From positions 1 through 64,000 of the forward strand of contig SUXI01000011.1 in the NCBI GenBank assembly GCA_015060975.1: a DNA stretch of 64,000 bases. The letters run 5' to 3'. The translations under genes were made by a program, and so were the position numbers. Shown one piece after another: positions 62,990 to 64,000 of this stretch. Below the pieces are notes generated by a model, which did no database searches, was not told where the DNA came from, and worked only from the letters and a program-made list of their open reading frames with translations. Origin of the DNA: Bacteroidales bacterium. GTDB taxonomy: Bacteria > Bacteroidota > Bacteroidia > Bacteroidales > Muribaculaceae. Numbering within the stretch: position 1 is the first letter of the stretch; the number at the start of each line of letters is the position of its first letter.

Positions 62990-63700
62990 TTAGAAACGGA
63001 AGCTGAGATAGAAACGGGTAGAATTTGTTTTGAGTTTCTCTTTGTTTGAGCTGATAATTTCGGTAGAGTTCATGCCTTCATCAAGTGGAGTAAATGTTTT
63101 GTATTTGCCTTCTCCCCAACGAGATTCCAATCCAAAAGAAATAACTTTATAAGAGATTGCGCCACCGGCAACGAAGAATGAGGCAAATCCGCCACTAAAC
63201 TTAGAGTCACCTTCTTCATCTTCGCAAAGTACTCCCGAGAAAGATGGAGCATAACGGAAGTAACCGTTTATTTTTAGATGATCAACAGGGTTGATTGTTA
63301 AACTTGCACCTATGTGCATAGAATATTCCATTTGGTGTTGTCCGAGGTCTAATTCTTCGTCAATTTGGCTTGAAAAATCATTAGATACAACAGCATCGTT
63401 TTCAAAACAAGGTTTTAGTTTGGCATAGTTTAAGTCGATTTGAGTCCAATCAATACCAAATTTAAATAATCCAAAGATGGGTTTTCTGTGAAGATAATAA
63501 GTTGTACCTTTTACAAAAGAGAAACCGTATTCGCTTTCCCATTTCATATTTTCTCCATTCTTGGTTTTGAGGTCCTTGCTTTCAAGGGTTTGGTCAACCC
63601 ACGACAAGTTGATGTAATTTTTGCGATTCCATTGAGCTTGAGCTGGAATGCTTGCAATTAATGATGCGATTGCAACAGTAAAAAATATAAGCTTTTTCAT
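62990..63700 (-). CDS. Putative outer-membrane beta-barrel protein
   Basis: A 236-residue exported protein. Signal peptide to about AQA (residue 22), then strands of alternating hydrophobic and polar residues (YHLRRKPIFGLFKFGIDW-like, MEYSMHIGASLTINPVD, INGYFRYAPSF) and a C-terminal TRFYLSFRF ending in Phe, the usual outer-membrane barrel ending. About eight strands are expected. No family was recognised. A TAACTTTG on the minus strand (63808-63801) is a candidate -7 element, 100 bases upstream. Confidence 0.75.
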   Translation of the reverse strand: MKKLIFFTVAIASLIASIPAQAQWNRKNYINLSWVDQTLESKDLKTKNGENMKWESEYGFSFVKGTTYYLHRKPIFGLFKFGIDWTQIDLNYAKLKPCFENDAVVSNDFSSQIDEELDLGQHQMEYSMHIGASLTINPVDHLKINGYFRYAPSFSGVLCEDEEGDSKFSGGFASFFVAGGAISYKVISFGLESRWGEGKYKTFTPLDEGMNSTEIISSNKEKLKTNSTRFYLSFRF

Positions 63701-63800
63701 AATATTCAGACTTCTTAATCCTCTATGAAGCCGATAAAAATTAATAATGAAAGTGTGAGGATTACATTTGATATAATGACACTTTTTTGATAATTTTTTG

Positions 63801-63808
63801 CAAAGTTA
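63801..63808 (-). promoter_or_regulatory. Candidate -7 element for the outer-membrane protein gene
   Basis: TAACTTTG on the minus strand matches TAnnTTTG, about 100 bases before the start at 63700. A TTTT at the -33 position (about 63828-63831) is a poor match. Confidence 0.4.
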
Positions 63809-63910
63809 TTAAAAAATGAAATTTGGTAAAAGGAATATTCATTAATTGTGCGACTATTTTATTGTGATTTAGATTTTATTAACAATAAAGGTATTGGTAA
63901 AAGAAATAAA

Positions 63911-63943
63911 ATATTACAGAGAATGGTTCATTCTCTGTAATAT
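63911..63943 (-). terminator. Terminator overlapping the end of alr
   Basis: A perfect 15-base-pair stem (63911-63925 with 63929-63943), loop GTT, then on the minus strand TTTATTTC. The alr stop codon (63928-63930) sits in the loop and stem. Confidence 0.85.
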
Positions 63944-64000
63944 ACACGTTTTACTCTTTGTGAAATAGACGTTAATATTTCGTAAGGGATAGTGTCTAAC
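63928..64000 (-). CDS. alr: Alanine racemase, C-terminal end only
   Basis: The last 23 codons of a gene that continues past the window edge. The peptide LDTIPYEILTSISQRVKRVY ends in YRE and a TGA. This is the C-terminal signature of Bacteroidales alanine racemase (…TIPYE.LT.IS.RVKR.Y), usually as the second half of a MurF-Alr fusion. Only the end is visible, so a fusion cannot be checked here. Confidence 0.75.
   Translation of the reverse strand, partial: LDTIPYEILTSISQRVKRVYYRE

Overview
The window looks like a low-GC chromosome segment of a gut-type Bacteroidales bacterium. The evidence is family-level: SprA, GldH, a TamL-type lipoprotein, three GLPGLI proteins, a TonB-receptor-like barrel with a carboxypeptidase-like N-terminal domain, BspA-type leucine-rich-repeat proteins with type IX-like C-termini, and several promoters of the Bacteroidetes form TTTG-N19/20-TAnnTTTG. 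Shine-Dalgarno sites are generally absent, so starts were chosen by protein alignment and spacing. A Muribaculaceae-like or related family is a guess. No rRNA, tRNA, prophage or CRISPR array was seen.

Layout. 1-5 kb: the end of an NtrC-type sigma-54 activator facing a histidine kinase, then a HAD phosphatase and tamL. 5-11 kb: a glycosyltransferase, ruvX and def, a two-gene type II restriction-modification system placed directly behind def, and ettA. 11.6-15.7 kb: an ECF sigma factor, tsaD, divergent dps/oxyR, an unlisted 56-residue Cys-rich acidic protein and a small lipoprotein. 15.8-27.2 kb: a long minus-strand gene run (rny, ricT, gldH, HAD, M24 peptidase, cca, TPR/PD40 protein, floA, cstA, PHP phosphatase), with a terminator-like hairpin immediately before rny. 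27.3-30.7 kb: zapA and a coiled-coil partner, cardiolipin synthase, and rpsF-rpsR-rplI.

30.7-38.8 kb is the accessory part. It holds a short promoter-to-terminator unit without an ORF (candidate sRNA), a two-gene DUF3800 plus BECR/RelE-like module, a long folded leader, a GLPGLI / TonB-receptor-like / GLPGLI / GLPGLI cluster, a gene that joins a lipoprotein signal peptide to the C-terminal winged helix of a Fic protein, and three 21-bp direct repeats at about 41-42 bp spacing. 38.8-53 kb: a phosphoesterase-PQQ protein, dnaG, sprA with ruvA, an alanine symporter and a small Cys protein. 53-57.4 kb: two duplicated BspA-like surface proteins. 57.4-64 kb: a 172-bp inverted-repeat element, katA, a phnA-like gene, asnS, a pseudouridine synthase with a prion-like N-terminus, an outer-membrane protein, and the C-terminus of alanine racemase running off the end.

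Links between genes: oxyR, dps and katA make a peroxide defence set (katA is 44 kb away). rny and ricT recall the Bacillus RNase Y-Ric complex. SprA is the expected exit pore for the BspA-like proteins. The most promising undescribed material is in 31-38.6 kb: the DUF3800/BECR pair, the folded leader of the GLPGLI cluster, and the lipoprotein-Fic chimera with its repeats.
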